Part shown: positions 36,758-45,945 of the stretch, piece after piece
Layout of the letters: each line of letters opens with the position of its first letter
How positions within the stretch are numbered: position 1 is the stretch's first letter
NCBI GenBank assembly: GCA_017446045.1
Contig: JAFSRP010000049.1
Coordinates: forward strand, 1 to 64,000
Direction of reading: 5' to 3'
Origin: Lachnospiraceae bacterium
Lineage (GTDB): Bacteria > Bacillota > Clostridia > Lachnospirales > Lachnospiraceae
Length of the DNA: 64,000 bases
The notes under the pieces: model-generated
The model's input: the letters and a program-made list of their open reading frames with translations, nothing else
Told to the model about the DNA's origin: nothing
Databases searched by the model: none
Translations under genes and position numbers: made by a program

Positions 36758-37540
36758 ATGATCTTTTATTTTTCCGGAACCGGCAACTCACGCCATGCTG
36801 CATTTTCACTGGCGAGATCTGATGAGAAAATCTTCAATATAGCTGATCTGATGAAAGAGTCCTCCCTCCCCTCTTTTGATCCGGACGAAGGCGAAGCGGT
36901 CGGTTTTGTCTGTCCTGTTTATTTTTGTGACCTTCCGCTGATGATGCAGGATTTTATGAAAAAGGTCAGTTTTTCGATTGTTCCGTCTTATATCTATGCT
37001 GTCTTTACCTGCGGCGGCCTGTCCGGCCTCTGCCAGGAAAAGGCCGAAAGCCTGCTGGCAGAAAACCGCCTGAAGCTGAATGCGGCCTGGGAAGTGCATA
37101 TGGTCGCCAACTATGTGGTAATGTATGATATTCCTTCCGAAGAAGATCAGCAGAAGACCCTGCAGGAAGCGGAAATGCAGCTGGCCCTCATCAAGGATGA
37201 GATCTGGGAAGAGAGTGATCATAAGATCACCATCAGCAGCCAGGCCCGTGCACTCACTGAACAGATGGCTCCCATTTACCTGGAAGCAGTCAAAACACAT
37301 AAGTTCTGGATCGATGACACCTGCGTCGGCTGCGGGACCTGCGCAAGCCGCTGTCCTGTACAGGCGATCACCATGCTGGACGGGTATCCATCCTGGAACA
37401 CCGGCAAATGCCAGCACTGCATGTGCTGCATACGCTGCGGCGCCGTGGAATACGGTACGACCACACACGGCCGAAAACGTTACACCCATCCGGACCTGCG
37501 CAAAAAGAAAGCGGCAGGCGACAACGCACACTGCCACTGA
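36758..37540 (+). CDS. EFR1 family flavodoxin/2[4Fe-4S] ferredoxin fusion protein
   Basis: A 260-residue redox protein. The N-terminus is a flavodoxin fold (MIFYFSGTGNSRHAA as the FMN phosphate loop). The C-terminus has two Cys clusters: CVGCGTCASRCP and CQHCMCCIRCG. These EFR1 proteins are common in gut Clostridia; their partner is not known. It has its own promoter and terminator and stands alone. Confidence 0.93.
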   Translation: MIFYFSGTGNSRHAAFSLARSDEKIFNIADLMKESSLPSFDPDEGEAVGFVCPVYFCDLPLMMQDFMKKVSFSIVPSYIYAVFTCGGLSGLCQEKAESLLAENRLKLNAAWEVHMVANYVVMYDIPSEEDQQKTLQEAEMQLALIKDEIWEESDHKITISSQARALTEQMAPIYLEAVKTHKFWIDDTCVGCGTCASRCPVQAITMLDGYPSWNTGKCQHCMCCIRCGAVEYGTTTHGRKRYTHPDLRKKKAAGDNAHCH

Positions 37541-37547
37541 TATCAGG

Positions 37548-37576
37548 AGGATCCGGCATTCACGCCGGATCCTTTC
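37548..37576 (+). terminator. Hairpin after EFR1 gene
   Basis: AGGATCCGGC and GCCGGATCCT are perfect 10-bp arms around ATTCAC, followed by TTTCTCC. A weak U-run, but a stable stem, between two convergent genes. Confidence 0.7.
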
Positions 37577-37588
37577 TCCATATAGATA

Positions 37589-37768
37589 TTATTCTTCGCT
37601 TCCCTGCAGTCCAAGCTCCGCGGCATGCTCCTTCATTCCTTCGATGACGATCGCCGCAACGTCCTTCACATCCATGCCAGCTTCCCGCAGCGGCTCCGCC
37701 GTATGCAGCAGGTGTTCCTCCGTGACCATTGTGTTGTTTAATTCTGTTGCTCTCTCACGTGTCAGCAT
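37589..37768 (-). CDS. Small hypothetical protein, 59 residues
   Basis: From an ATG at 37768 with GAGGT upstream this gives 59 residues, mostly helical (MLTRERATELNNTMVTEEH, DVKDVAAIVIEGMKEHAAEL). No membrane segment or known motif is seen. A perfect -10 TATAAT (37841-37846 on the minus strand) and a GCCC/GGGC hairpin lie upstream; a good -35 is missing. It is 107 bases downstream of the XRE-Uma2 gene. A longer reading from 37873 is unlikely. Family not recognised; could be a short regulator. Confidence 0.55.
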   Translation of the reverse strand: MLTRERATELNNTMVTEEHLLHTAEPLREAGMDVKDVAAIVIEGMKEHAAELGLQGSEE

Positions 37769-37875
37769 AGTTGTTACCTCGTAAATGAGTTGCCCGACAG
37801 GTGGGCATGTCTTGAAATCAGTGCTTTTGCTCCTTGGCCCATTATACTGTTCCTGTCTCTGATATACAGGCATGA

Positions 37876-38892
37876 TTATGAGAGCTTTGTCTCCTCTTCT
37901 TCGCTCTCCGCATCGTAAAGAAAGGCTATTTCTTCATAAATCACTGCAAAATCGACCTCGCACTTTCCCTGCGATATCCTTATCGGCACACGATCCTGAA
38001 ATCCATAGATAAACGTGTCATCTTCATGTTCATAATCCTCGACCACAATCGTCTTCTTTTCCGGATCTATGATCCAGTATTCCCGAACCCCGGATCTGCA
38101 GTATTTTGACCTCTTGATAGACTTATCTCTCTGCCTTGAAGTCTTTGACACGATCTCGATCACAAGATCGGGCGCACCGAATATACGTCGCTTTATCTTG
38201 CTGCGGTCACACACAACAAATACGTCCGGCTGCACCATGGTTCCTTCATCAAAGCAGACATCCAGGGGAGCAATAAAGGCTACACAATTACCACCATGTT
38301 TTTTAATGCAATCATCTATGCGGCGATAAATGTTAGCGGCGAGTGCCTGATGCACGACCGTCGGTGATGCGGAGTTATCATAAAACACACCGTCGATCAA
38401 TTCGACCCTGGTATCATCCGGTAAGGCATAATAATCATAGATGGTATTGCCCTTTTCTTTGAACGAATGGTACTTTCCTTCCTGTTGTGCCTCCTTCTTT
38501 CGAACTTCATAGGCCGCCGGCGGCTCCATTACCATATTGCGGCCTGCAGAAGGCCAGGAAGCCTCTGTCTCCTGCCCCGTATACCACGACAACGGAACCG
38601 GGCGTTCATCATACGGCTTCCCTTCGAATTTTGCGATCAGTTTCTGCACTTTTCGCTCATATGCCTCGGGGTCTTTTTCCCGCAGGTCATCCCAGTTATA
38701 CTTCCGAAGGTATTCTTCCTGATTGCCGGTCAGTACACGCTCCAGTGCTTCGATCGTCTTCCTCCTCGGATGCTTCGTCACACCGCCCAATACCTTCTGC
38801 ACCGTACTCAGAGGCAGTTCAGCCATCTCAGCGAGCATTTCGTAGCTATACCCCAGCTCGCCCTTTCTCTTCCTCATCTCCTGTAACGTCAT
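37876..38892 (-). CDS. XRE HTH-Uma2 family (DUF820) fusion protein
   Basis: A 338-residue protein. Residues 1-70 form a helix-turn-helix of the XRE type (YEMLAEMAELPLSTVQKVLG). The rest is a Uma2/DUF820 PD-(D/E)XK-nuclease-like domain with VELIDGVFYD, QPDVFVVCD, APDLVIEIVSKTSRQRDKS and REYWIIDP. Uma2 proteins are usually 180-200 residues and stand alone; the fused HTH is less common. It has RBS AAGGAAG. Its upstream region has four TTGATATA-type repeats over the promoter, so it may repress itself. The function of the Uma2 part is not established. Confidence 0.88.
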   Translation of the reverse strand: MTLQEMRKRKGELGYSYEMLAEMAELPLSTVQKVLGGVTKHPRRKTIEALERVLTGNQEEYLRKYNWDDLREKDPEAYERKVQKLIAKFEGKPYDERPVPLSWYTGQETEASWPSAGRNMVMEPPAAYEVRKKEAQQEGKYHSFKEKGNTIYDYYALPDDTRVELIDGVFYDNSASPTVVHQALAANIYRRIDDCIKKHGGNCVAFIAPLDVCFDEGTMVQPDVFVVCDRSKIKRRIFGAPDLVIEIVSKTSRQRDKSIKRSKYCRSGVREYWIIDPEKKTIVVEDYEHEDDTFIYGFQDRVPIRISQGKCEVDFAVIYEEIAFLYDAESEEEETKLS

Positions 38893-38916
38893 ATGTGTAC
38901 TTCCTTTACGCTTATA

Positions 38917-38958
38917 TTGATATATCCATATTATATCAAATATATATCAATATATCAA
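38917..38958 (-). promoter_or_regulatory. Promoter and operator repeats of the XRE-Uma2 gene
   Basis: TTGATA (38953-38958) and TATAAT (38930-38935) are 17 bases apart on the minus strand. Half-sites TTGATATA/TATATCAA occur four times: 38917-38924 (inverted), 38932-38939, 38943-38950 and 38951-38958. The first two form a 23-bp palindrome over the start region. Confidence 0.7.
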
Positions 38959-39075
38959 TATTATTTCCATTTTTACGCAGACTCAGCACACAGAGCAGCT
39001 GACTGGCCGAGTTGTAAGACGAGGTGCCAGTTTGTAAAGCGAGACGCTTGTTTGTAAATTGAAAACTGAATATAA

Positions 39076-40158
39076 CTATATCCGAATCTCCTTAAGAATA
39101 CGCAGCATAACATGATAAGCAAGATGCAGGGATCGCTCACTGATGTATTCGTCCACTCCGTGGATCCCTGACAGAGTGTTTCTTATATCCAGCGGAAAGA
39201 AGCCGATCACTGGGATCCCGCGCTTTCGGAACCAGCGGTTATCGCTGTATCCCGGAGTGATGCACGGCATCAGTTCCGCTTCGGGAACTTCACTCTGAAG
39301 CGCTTTACGGAAAACATCCCCATATACGGAATACACCTTCGAATCAGGAGCCTTTGCGAACCATTCTTCCATGCCATTATATAGCGGTTCCGTATCAAGA
39401 CGGCGGCCCGCAATGCTCCCGCACTCGCGGCAATAATCAAGGATCATCGGTGCATAGTAACCCTTATCGACACCCGTCTGAAGGATGCGGTCCTGCTTGC
39501 TGTCTTCGGAGCCTGCCGGTCCCGGATCCGCCAGACCGGATTTGCTGTCTTCATCCTCCCGTTCCCCGGTCTGGAAAGTATAATACAGGCGATCCCTGAA
39601 CGGAAACGGAAAGCCTCCTCCCTCTCCGATCACCAGACATATGTCCTCGAAAAGTTCGGGGCACTCCCTCATCAGCGCGTCAAGGCCGGCCTCTCCTCCC
39701 TGTTCCTCGCGGTCGGTCACGAGCATAGCCAGCGTATATGGAAGCAATAACGTCTCTGTCCCGGTTTCTCCTGTCAAGGCCGAAGACGCTGCCGCATCCG
39801 CCATCAACTGCATCCAGACTGCGATCTGGCTCTTGCAGTCAAGTGCCCCGCGTCCAAAGATGCATCCCCGGTACTCTGTACCCTGATCCGGGTGGAAATG
39901 CCAGGACCTGTTCCTGTCATAGGATGCGGTATCCATATGGGCATGGAGCAGAATGGTCTCCCTGCTTCTGCCTGGAACGCTGGCATATACATGATGTGCA
40001 GGCTTACCCGATGCGCAGGCTGTCTTATATATGTCTGCCTGTATCCCTATATCCTGCACAGTATTGACAATGAATGCCGCACACGCTGCCGTATCTCCGT
40101 CATCCATAGTCGTGTTATAATCTATCAGCTGTTTCAGCCAGTCTTTGATCTGCTGCAT
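39076..40158 (-). CDS. M20/ArgE-like metallopeptidase
   Basis: A 360-residue cytoplasmic dizinc peptidase. The metal ligands are in ILLHAHMDTAS, GRGALDCKSQ and TDREEQGGE, with the later IGEGGGFPF and HGVDEYISE. The dimerisation domain is shortened and carries an unusual acidic insert near REDEDSKSGLADPG. The family includes acetylornithine deacetylases and dipeptidases; the substrate is unclear. The start at Met 40158 has no strong ribosome site. It ends before a weak hairpin region next to the zinc-ribbon locus. Confidence 0.85.
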   Translation of the reverse strand: MQQIKDWLKQLIDYNTTMDDGDTAACAAFIVNTVQDIGIQADIYKTACASGKPAHHVYASVPGRSRETILLHAHMDTASYDRNRSWHFHPDQGTEYRGCIFGRGALDCKSQIAVWMQLMADAAASSALTGETGTETLLLPYTLAMLVTDREEQGGEAGLDALMRECPELFEDICLVIGEGGGFPFPFRDRLYYTFQTGEREDEDSKSGLADPGPAGSEDSKQDRILQTGVDKGYYAPMILDYCRECGSIAGRRLDTEPLYNGMEEWFAKAPDSKVYSVYGDVFRKALQSEVPEAELMPCITPGYSDNRWFRKRGIPVIGFFPLDIRNTLSGIHGVDEYISERSLHLAYHVMLRILKEIRI

Positions 40159-40204
40159 GGTAATTACTATTCCGTTCCCGCGATCTCTGCGCATTACATT
40201 AGTT

Positions 40205-40228
40205 AAAGGCGCCCTTACGGACGCCTTT
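40205..40228 (-). terminator. Weak terminator at the end of the zinc-ribbon locus
   Basis: AAAGGCG and CGCCTTT arms around a 10-base loop on the minus strand, followed by AACTAATG, so the U-run is poor. It lies between the last gene of the locus and the M20 gene. Confidence 0.5.
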
Positions 40229-40288
40229 TCATCTTACAATACCTGTGGCTTTGATACAACAGCATGCCTGATAAAAACAGAAACAATA

Positions 40289-41200
40289 TCAGCTGACATG
40301 CTTCGCATTTGTGCAGTGACGGATAATGTAATCGCGCACAAAATCAAAGTCCGGTGCTTCCGCATAGACCTGGTTGTGGAGCAGCGTCTGGTTGACATAA
40401 ATCGTATGACGATGCCGGACGGATTTTACTGTTTTCACAAGCTCAAATTCGGAGAAGGAACTGCTCCGGGTCGCGGCCAGCATACCGGTACCTGCCATCC
40501 CGATCCTGCCGGCGGCAAGGCCCGCTGCTGCTGTCAGCCATCCGATCGCCTCAGCCTTTTCAAACTGTTTAGCCATCTGCCTGTGCTCAATGCCCCCTTC
40601 ATCCATCGTAAAGAGCACCATATATCTCCAGCCATACATCTTTGCAACGATCAGATATGCAACCACAGCAATTGCCATCAGCACTACCAGAAGGAGCAGG
40701 AAGCCACGGAAGAAGCTGAAGGCATCTTCTGCATTCCAGTATTTGAAATCCCCGCTGAATAAAGTGACCAGCAGCATAAAAGCGATAACAATGCCGAAAG
40801 ACAGGGCCATCACCTTCCAGATCGTGACAAGCAGCGTCGGATTCCGAAGCATATCGAACTCATACGTCCAGCGATATTTGCCGTCCGGGCAAAGATAGAC
40901 ATTTTCTGTCACTTTCTGGCCTTTGATCTCCTCTTCACTGTTGATCTCTCCGGCGGCTTTTTTACGCTTCCCGCCCTTTTTGACGGAAGGCTTATCGATC
41001 ACCTCGCCCTCATCCGGCCCTTCTTCAACGGCCGCTTCTGTAATTTCCGCTTCCGTCAATGCCGTTTCTTCGGCAGGCGTTTCTGCCGCAATGCTTTCGC
41101 CGGCCTCCATATCGGGTGCAGATCCTGCAGGTGCACCGCAGTAATCACAAAATTTCGCATCCTCGGGAATCTCCTGTCCGCAATTCTCACAAAAGATCAT
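40289..41200 (-). CDS. Zinc-ribbon membrane protein, 303 residues
   Basis: The N-terminus is a double-knuckle zinc ribbon (FCENCGQEIPEDAKFCDYCG). A Glu/Ala-rich linker follows (about 30-85). Then come two membrane segments (TIWKVMALSFGIVIAFMLLV and FFRGFLLLLVVLMAIAVVAY), and a C-terminal beta-rich cytoplasmic domain (YMVLFTMDEGGIEHRQMA, SVRHRHTIYVNQTLLHN), perhaps a PH-like fold. GGGAGG lies upstream of the ATG. It is the last gene of the locus. The domain order is common in Firmicutes proteins of unknown role. Confidence 0.8.
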   Translation of the reverse strand: MIFCENCGQEIPEDAKFCDYCGAPAGSAPDMEAGESIAAETPAEETALTEAEITEAAVEEGPDEGEVIDKPSVKKGGKRKKAAGEINSEEEIKGQKVTENVYLCPDGKYRWTYEFDMLRNPTLLVTIWKVMALSFGIVIAFMLLVTLFSGDFKYWNAEDAFSFFRGFLLLLVVLMAIAVVAYLIVAKMYGWRYMVLFTMDEGGIEHRQMAKQFEKAEAIGWLTAAAGLAAGRIGMAGTGMLAATRSSSFSEFELVKTVKSVRHRHTIYVNQTLLHNQVYAEAPDFDFVRDYIIRHCTNAKHVS

Positions 41201-41256
41201 AGTTTGATTACCTCCCTGTCTCAGTATATCAAATAAAAAGACTGATTGTCACGTCT

Positions 41257-41751
41257 TTACATAATTTTGGCTCCGCAGCTGCGGCAGAACTTTGCGCCGG
41301 GATTCAAGGGCTTGCCGCAGGAAGTGCAGAAACGGCTTCCTGCAGGCTGTATCTTTGGCCGGGCTTCTGCTTCTGCCTGCGCTCTTGCCTGTGCCTCGGC
41401 CTCCGCAGCTGCATGGGCTTCCGCTTCGGCAGCTTCTGCAGCGGCTGTATCCCGGTCGAAACGAAGTTCTGCTCGCAGGCGCTCCATCTCTTTTTCTTTT
41501 TCTTCTCCCATGACCGGTATGAAAATCCAGCGGGTCAGATACTCATAACGCGTCGTCAGGCCAATGGCGCCTTCCGCTGAGACCACATAGAAATCCTGTT
41601 CCGGCAGCTCCTCTTCATCTCCGCCTTCTTCGAGGGCAAGTGCATACACATCCCGGGCATTCATGCCTTCTTCCGTGCCTGCCAGTTTCCAGGTCATACA
41701 TACCGGCATAGCCCCCGCAAGCGCACTCATCAGTGTCTTATAATGTTTCAT
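41257..41751 (-). CDS. Small protein with a C-terminal zinc ribbon, 164 residues
   Basis: The first 100 residues are a mixed-fold domain (MKHYKTLMSALAGAMPVCM, YALALEEGG, YYVVSAEGAIGLTTRYEYLT-like). Then comes a strongly charged Ala/Glu helix (AEAEAHAAAEAEAQARAQAE) and a C-terminal zinc ribbon (FCTSCGKPLNPGAKFCRSCG). No membrane segment is seen. It lies between the 1370- and 303-residue genes, with 14 bases to the former's end. Its zinc ribbon resembles those of the 1148- and 1072-residue proteins, so it may be a soluble partner or adaptor. Confidence 0.75.
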   Translation of the reverse strand: MKHYKTLMSALAGAMPVCMTWKLAGTEEGMNARDVYALALEEGGDEEELPEQDFYVVSAEGAIGLTTRYEYLTRWIFIPVMGEEKEKEMERLRAELRFDRDTAAAEAAEAEAHAAAEAEAQARAQAEAEARPKIQPAGSRFCTSCGKPLNPGAKFCRSCGAKIM

Positions 41752-41765
41752 AAGCCCTCCTTATC

Positions 41766-44700
41766 TCAGCTTTTCTTTCTCCTGAAAGCGGTCCCGCTTC
41801 CCGGTTTATCGGCAATCGAACCATATTTTTGCTGTGCTGCTTCCAAGTTATTCATAAACGTCTGATTTTCTGCCACCTTGATGTCCGAAACGATATCTGT
41901 CAGGTCATCTCCGACGGTGTTGTTGAACAGATCGTTGATAAGATTGGTACCGGCACTGCTCCAGTTCTCCACATTCGCGATCTTATCATTCATCGCCTTC
42001 TGATAGGCCAGCTGCTGTTTGCCCAGGGTCTTTCCTGCAGTGTCGCCGGCCATGTTCTTCCAGGAACCCATCTTGTCAAAAGACTTGGAGGTCTTTCCCA
42101 GCTGGTCTTTCAGGCCTTTTGTCGCAGAATCGGAAGCTTTTTTTCCAAGAGCGCCGATTCCCTGTCCGATCCCGTAGGTCATCGTGCTCTTGTAAGCGGT
42201 CTTTTCCATATCCCGCGCGATCTCAGCCGGCGATTTTCCTTCCAGATAGCTTTCCAGACCGGTCTTCACCATATCACCGCCCACAGCCATGCCGATGCCG
42301 TCGACTTCATTCTGCAGTACACCGACCGCGCCTTCCACAGTACCCTGTGCGACAGCAGTCATGGTGTCGTAGACATCCTTTCCGTTCGCCAGGGATTCCG
42401 AAAGCTTTGTCATGCCAGGTTTTGCAAAGGTATAAGCGTTCTTGATCGCCTTGCCCGCAGGACCGGTCACTTCGCCAAGGGCGTTGACCGCTATATCAGA
42501 GGCAGTCTCTATCTGGGAAGCTGTTTTCTCTGCCGCCCCAAGCCAATCATCCTTTGCCATCTGTCGGCCGTATTCCTCGGCTTCCTTCTGGCGGTTTTTC
42601 AGGATATCCTTTTTGATGCCCTTGATATCATCGACACTCCTGCCGTACTGTTCGGCGACTCTTTCCCTGTACTGTTCCTGCCGCAGCTTTTGCTGATCTT
42701 TCTTCCAGGCTTCGGATGTATCCGTTTTTCCGGTCTCGCGTTCACGATCCCATTTCGCCTGGTTTTGCTGATGCTGTTCTTCAGCCCAGCGCCTGCCGGT
42801 CGCAGCGTCCTGACTCAGCGTGGAGGCATTTTCCATACGGGTATCATAATTCTCCCGCAGCAGGGATTCTCCGTACTCAAAACCTGATTTTTTACTCCGA
42901 TACTGCGGTTCCCCGGTATCCGGATCAAATCCTTCCAGATAGTAGGTCATCCGCTCCCCGGTCGCCGGGTCATTATAGCTGATATCCCCATCCGCGTTTT
43001 TATACCAGCCCTTCGGAAGCGGATTGTTCCAGTCATAGGGACCGACAGGGGGCTTTTCTTCCTCAGACAGATCTTCCTGCTCCTCATAATCTCCCCTGAG
43101 ACCATCCTCACCTTCTCCGGAGCCGTCATAGTCCGGTCCTTCACCATTCGGACCACCCGAAAGTCCTCCACCTGCACCGCCACCAAGAGTGCCTCCAACA
43201 AACCCGCCGCCGAACAGCATGCTGATAAACCAGCCGATAAAGGTTCTCGTCGCGGAGTTAAAGGGATCGGCATGATCCTCCCAGTCATCATAATACTGAT
43301 GGAGATCATAATAATCACCTGGATCAAACGGCTGAGGCTGGTTCCCGGAATTCGGATCATTCCCAGTATCATCTTCCATCCCGTCATAACCTGCTGATCC
43401 GCCGTTATCGTCATAATCGTCATACAGGTTGCCAAACAGGGATCCTCCGATGTTGCCGGGGTTACCGGCACCGGAAGCATTTCCCGCAGAGGATGCCCAC
43501 ACAGGCTCAGACCATTCAATGTATATCGGCTCCTTTGCGAGCGCCTGCAGCGCCTGTTCGGGATATCCGTTGAAGTACGCAAAAAACTGATCCTTGTATT
43601 CATCCACTTCGGGCCTCTCCGGCCTGCCGTTTCTTCCTTGCCTCGTATCGATCCTGCCTTCGATTTTTACCGTAATATTCAGGTACTGATACGGAAGTTC
43701 CGGAATCATGCGGTACAGAATATACTGGTTTCCATATCCATCGACATATGAGGCCCCGTATTCCGCTTCCACAGAATCCCCTATTGTATGAACGTATTTC
43801 GCATAAACATGCGTATTCTCATCAATATCAAACTCGTCCAGTTCTTCTTCCCTGCCTCTGAAAAAGTTTCCCAGGGAATATCCGAGGTAACTGTCCTGCT
43901 CGCGTGCCAGTGTATTCTGTATACTCTGCTGGATCTGTTCCTCCGGTGTTTCTTTCTTTATCGGATCATAGGATCTGCCGATCCCCCAGTATATGTCGCG
44001 CCCGGCATACAGTTTCCACCAGGAATGGATATATACCGGGTCATATGTGTATGGTTTTCCGTTATCGTGGTAAAGAAGAAAATCCGTGTAATAATCAAAA
44101 TCAGATTCCGCCCAGCCTTCCTGCATCGGCCCGCAGGGAGTTCTGTCATCCGCCGTCACCACAAGCTTTCCATTGGGATTAAAGCCCCAGTCATTATCGT
44201 GCCACTCTTCTCTGTAATGCCATCTCGGGTAGGTAGCGCCCTCGGGGAAGTAACTCTTTACCACTTTCGGGAGCCTCATATAGAAACGTACATCCTGATG
44301 TACGATCTCCCGGTTGTAGTTTTCCGTGTCGAGCACCGAATAACGAAGCCCGTCCCAGCTTGCATTATAGTCAACAAGTCCCAGAACGTCTCCCCACTCG
44401 CTCCGGCTTCCCACTTCGCTCCAGTCATAATCCTTGGAGATTCTCAGCTTATAGCGGGGATCTTTCATATAGGATTCAAAATCCAGTCGCTCTCCCTGCA
44501 TCCTGCCCTCTTCTTCAAGGCAGATACTCTTCAACTGCAGGGCAAGCGTAAAGCCAAGGCCGGTATCCACTGTGACCGCCTGGGGATAATCGTTATTTAC
44601 GACCTTATCCCATATGACAGGACAGTTTTCCACATACTTATCCTGCTTTAACTCATTGTCTTCTCCCGCATATTGCTGGTACTGCACATCCGCCTTCATC

Positions 44701-45878
44701 AGGTTGCTGCCGGAAGGAGCTCCGGTAAAGCGTACACTGACCGCGTAGAAAACATTCTCTAATTCCGGATCCGAAAACATTACCCCGTAGTCTGTCTCTG
44801 CATCCTTGGACAGATCAATGATAAAGGTGTCTGTTTTTGAAAGCTCGATCGGGAGCTTTGTCGTATCCGTATACGCTTCCGGCGCCACACTGATCATGAG
44901 CGGCTTGTCCTGCATCAGATGGGGATACAGTTCCGCGATATCCTTTGCTTCATATTTCTTCCACGGATCCGACCAGACCTCCATCGCATGTGCGCTGAAT
45001 GGAGTTGCAGCCAGGATACCGGATATAATAGTACCTGCCAGCAGGAACAGGACAAAATGATTCAGTTTGTCGTTTTTCTTTGTTTTTCTTTGTGAAAAAG
45101 CAGTTTTGCTCTTCTTTGGTTTTGCATCGGAGGGAGATCTATTGCCTTTTCCAAAAAATGAAAGGATAATACTGACAACGAGCAGGATCAGCCCAACCCA
45201 TACACAGGGCCTGAACGGCAGCAGCGTCAATGCCACTGCCAAGGTGAAACCGATCGTTAGTCCCGACAGGATCCTGTCCACGGTGATGCGTGAGGGTGTT
45301 CTGCCTCTGCTGAACGTCTGCGCCGCTCTGAAGAGGAGGCCCGTCATGAAGCCGCCCTTCGTGCCTATGTTCTTAAGCAGCATGATGATGGCCACGATCC
45401 CCACCATCGCTTCCTGCATATCCTGCCGGCTGTTCATGAATCCGTAGAGAAGCAGGGCCGCACCTGTGCCCCCTGTTAAGGGAGAGGCTTCCTTAAACCC
45501 CTGTACTGCAGCACCCCTGAAAAGCCCGGCAATACCGCCGGCTACGCCTGAGAAAGGCTTCTTTCCCTGAAAGAGCGGAACGATCATCGCATTTAAGAAA
45601 GCGGCAATAACTACCTTGCCCACGATACCGCCCGCGGCTGCCAGGAGGCCGCCGTACAGACCGCCCTGGGCATAGGTGAGGAAGCTCAGGATCCAAAGGG
45701 GAAGCGGAAGCTCCCAGAAATTGGACCCGACGATTCCAAGCACTAGCCATATGACGCCCAATACGATCGTCGGAAGCAGCTGTTTCGGATTTTTCAGGAC
45801 GGCAAAACTCTGCCGGAGATAGTCCCGCAGGTATGCTCCCAGTCCGGGATATGCAGTTGAACCATTATTCTGCTTCAT
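41766..45878 (-). CDS. Giant multi-domain membrane protein, copy 1 (1370 residues)
   Basis: The N-terminus (about residues 1-245) has five to seven membrane segments, e.g. TIVLGVIWLVLGIVGS and IGFTLAVALTLLPF. A further segment at about 276-296 ends with SAHA, like a signal cleavage site. A large beta-rich region (about 300-880) probably lies outside, followed by a Gly-rich hydrophobic stretch (WFISMLFGGGFVGGTLGGG). The C-terminal 424 residues start with PYDWNNPLPKGWYKN and are helical, charged and Gln-rich. The N-terminus is almost identical to that of copy 2. No known family. It has a weak ribosome site (AGGGTGA). Confidence 0.82.
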   Translation of the reverse strand: MKQNNGSTAYPGLGAYLRDYLRQSFAVLKNPKQLLPTIVLGVIWLVLGIVGSNFWELPLPLWILSFLTYAQGGLYGGLLAAAGGIVGKVVIAAFLNAMIVPLFQGKKPFSGVAGGIAGLFRGAAVQGFKEASPLTGGTGAALLLYGFMNSRQDMQEAMVGIVAIIMLLKNIGTKGGFMTGLLFRAAQTFSRGRTPSRITVDRILSGLTIGFTLAVALTLLPFRPCVWVGLILLVVSIILSFFGKGNRSPSDAKPKKSKTAFSQRKTKKNDKLNHFVLFLLAGTIISGILAATPFSAHAMEVWSDPWKKYEAKDIAELYPHLMQDKPLMISVAPEAYTDTTKLPIELSKTDTFIIDLSKDAETDYGVMFSDPELENVFYAVSVRFTGAPSGSNLMKADVQYQQYAGEDNELKQDKYVENCPVIWDKVVNNDYPQAVTVDTGLGFTLALQLKSICLEEEGRMQGERLDFESYMKDPRYKLRISKDYDWSEVGSRSEWGDVLGLVDYNASWDGLRYSVLDTENYNREIVHQDVRFYMRLPKVVKSYFPEGATYPRWHYREEWHDNDWGFNPNGKLVVTADDRTPCGPMQEGWAESDFDYYTDFLLYHDNGKPYTYDPVYIHSWWKLYAGRDIYWGIGRSYDPIKKETPEEQIQQSIQNTLAREQDSYLGYSLGNFFRGREEELDEFDIDENTHVYAKYVHTIGDSVEAEYGASYVDGYGNQYILYRMIPELPYQYLNITVKIEGRIDTRQGRNGRPERPEVDEYKDQFFAYFNGYPEQALQALAKEPIYIEWSEPVWASSAGNASGAGNPGNIGGSLFGNLYDDYDDNGGSAGYDGMEDDTGNDPNSGNQPQPFDPGDYYDLHQYYDDWEDHADPFNSATRTFIGWFISMLFGGGFVGGTLGGGAGGGLSGGPNGEGPDYDGSGEGEDGLRGDYEEQEDLSEEEKPPVGPYDWNNPLPKGWYKNADGDISYNDPATGERMTYYLEGFDPDTGEPQYRSKKSGFEYGESLLRENYDTRMENASTLSQDAATGRRWAEEQHQQNQAKWDRERETGKTDTSEAWKKDQQKLRQEQYRERVAEQYGRSVDDIKGIKKDILKNRQKEAEEYGRQMAKDDWLGAAEKTASQIETASDIAVNALGEVTGPAGKAIKNAYTFAKPGMTKLSESLANGKDVYDTMTAVAQGTVEGAVGVLQNEVDGIGMAVGGDMVKTGLESYLEGKSPAEIARDMEKTAYKSTMTYGIGQGIGALGKKASDSATKGLKDQLGKTSKSFDKMGSWKNMAGDTAGKTLGKQQLAYQKAMNDKIANVENWSSAGTNLINDLFNNTVGDDLTDIVSDIKVAENQTFMNNLEAAQQKYGSIADKPGSGTAFRRKKS
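45140..45850. repeat. Near-identical repeat, copy A (N-terminal coding part of the 1370-residue gene)
   Basis: This stretch matches 50015-50725 (offset about 4875) at the nucleotide level with only scattered differences, including third-codon positions, while the rest of the two genes differs much more. It points to recent duplication or gene conversion of the membrane module. Confidence 0.85.
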
Positions 45879-45945
45879 ATAGTCACCCTAAGCCCGTATC
45901 GGAATGTATTATGAATCACTCCAATATTCCGGTTGATTTTTCTGC

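Noticed and set aside
41829-42887. Open frame of 352 codons on the plus strand
   Set aside because: Antisense to the C-terminal helical part of the 1370-residue gene; no start signal, no known motif.
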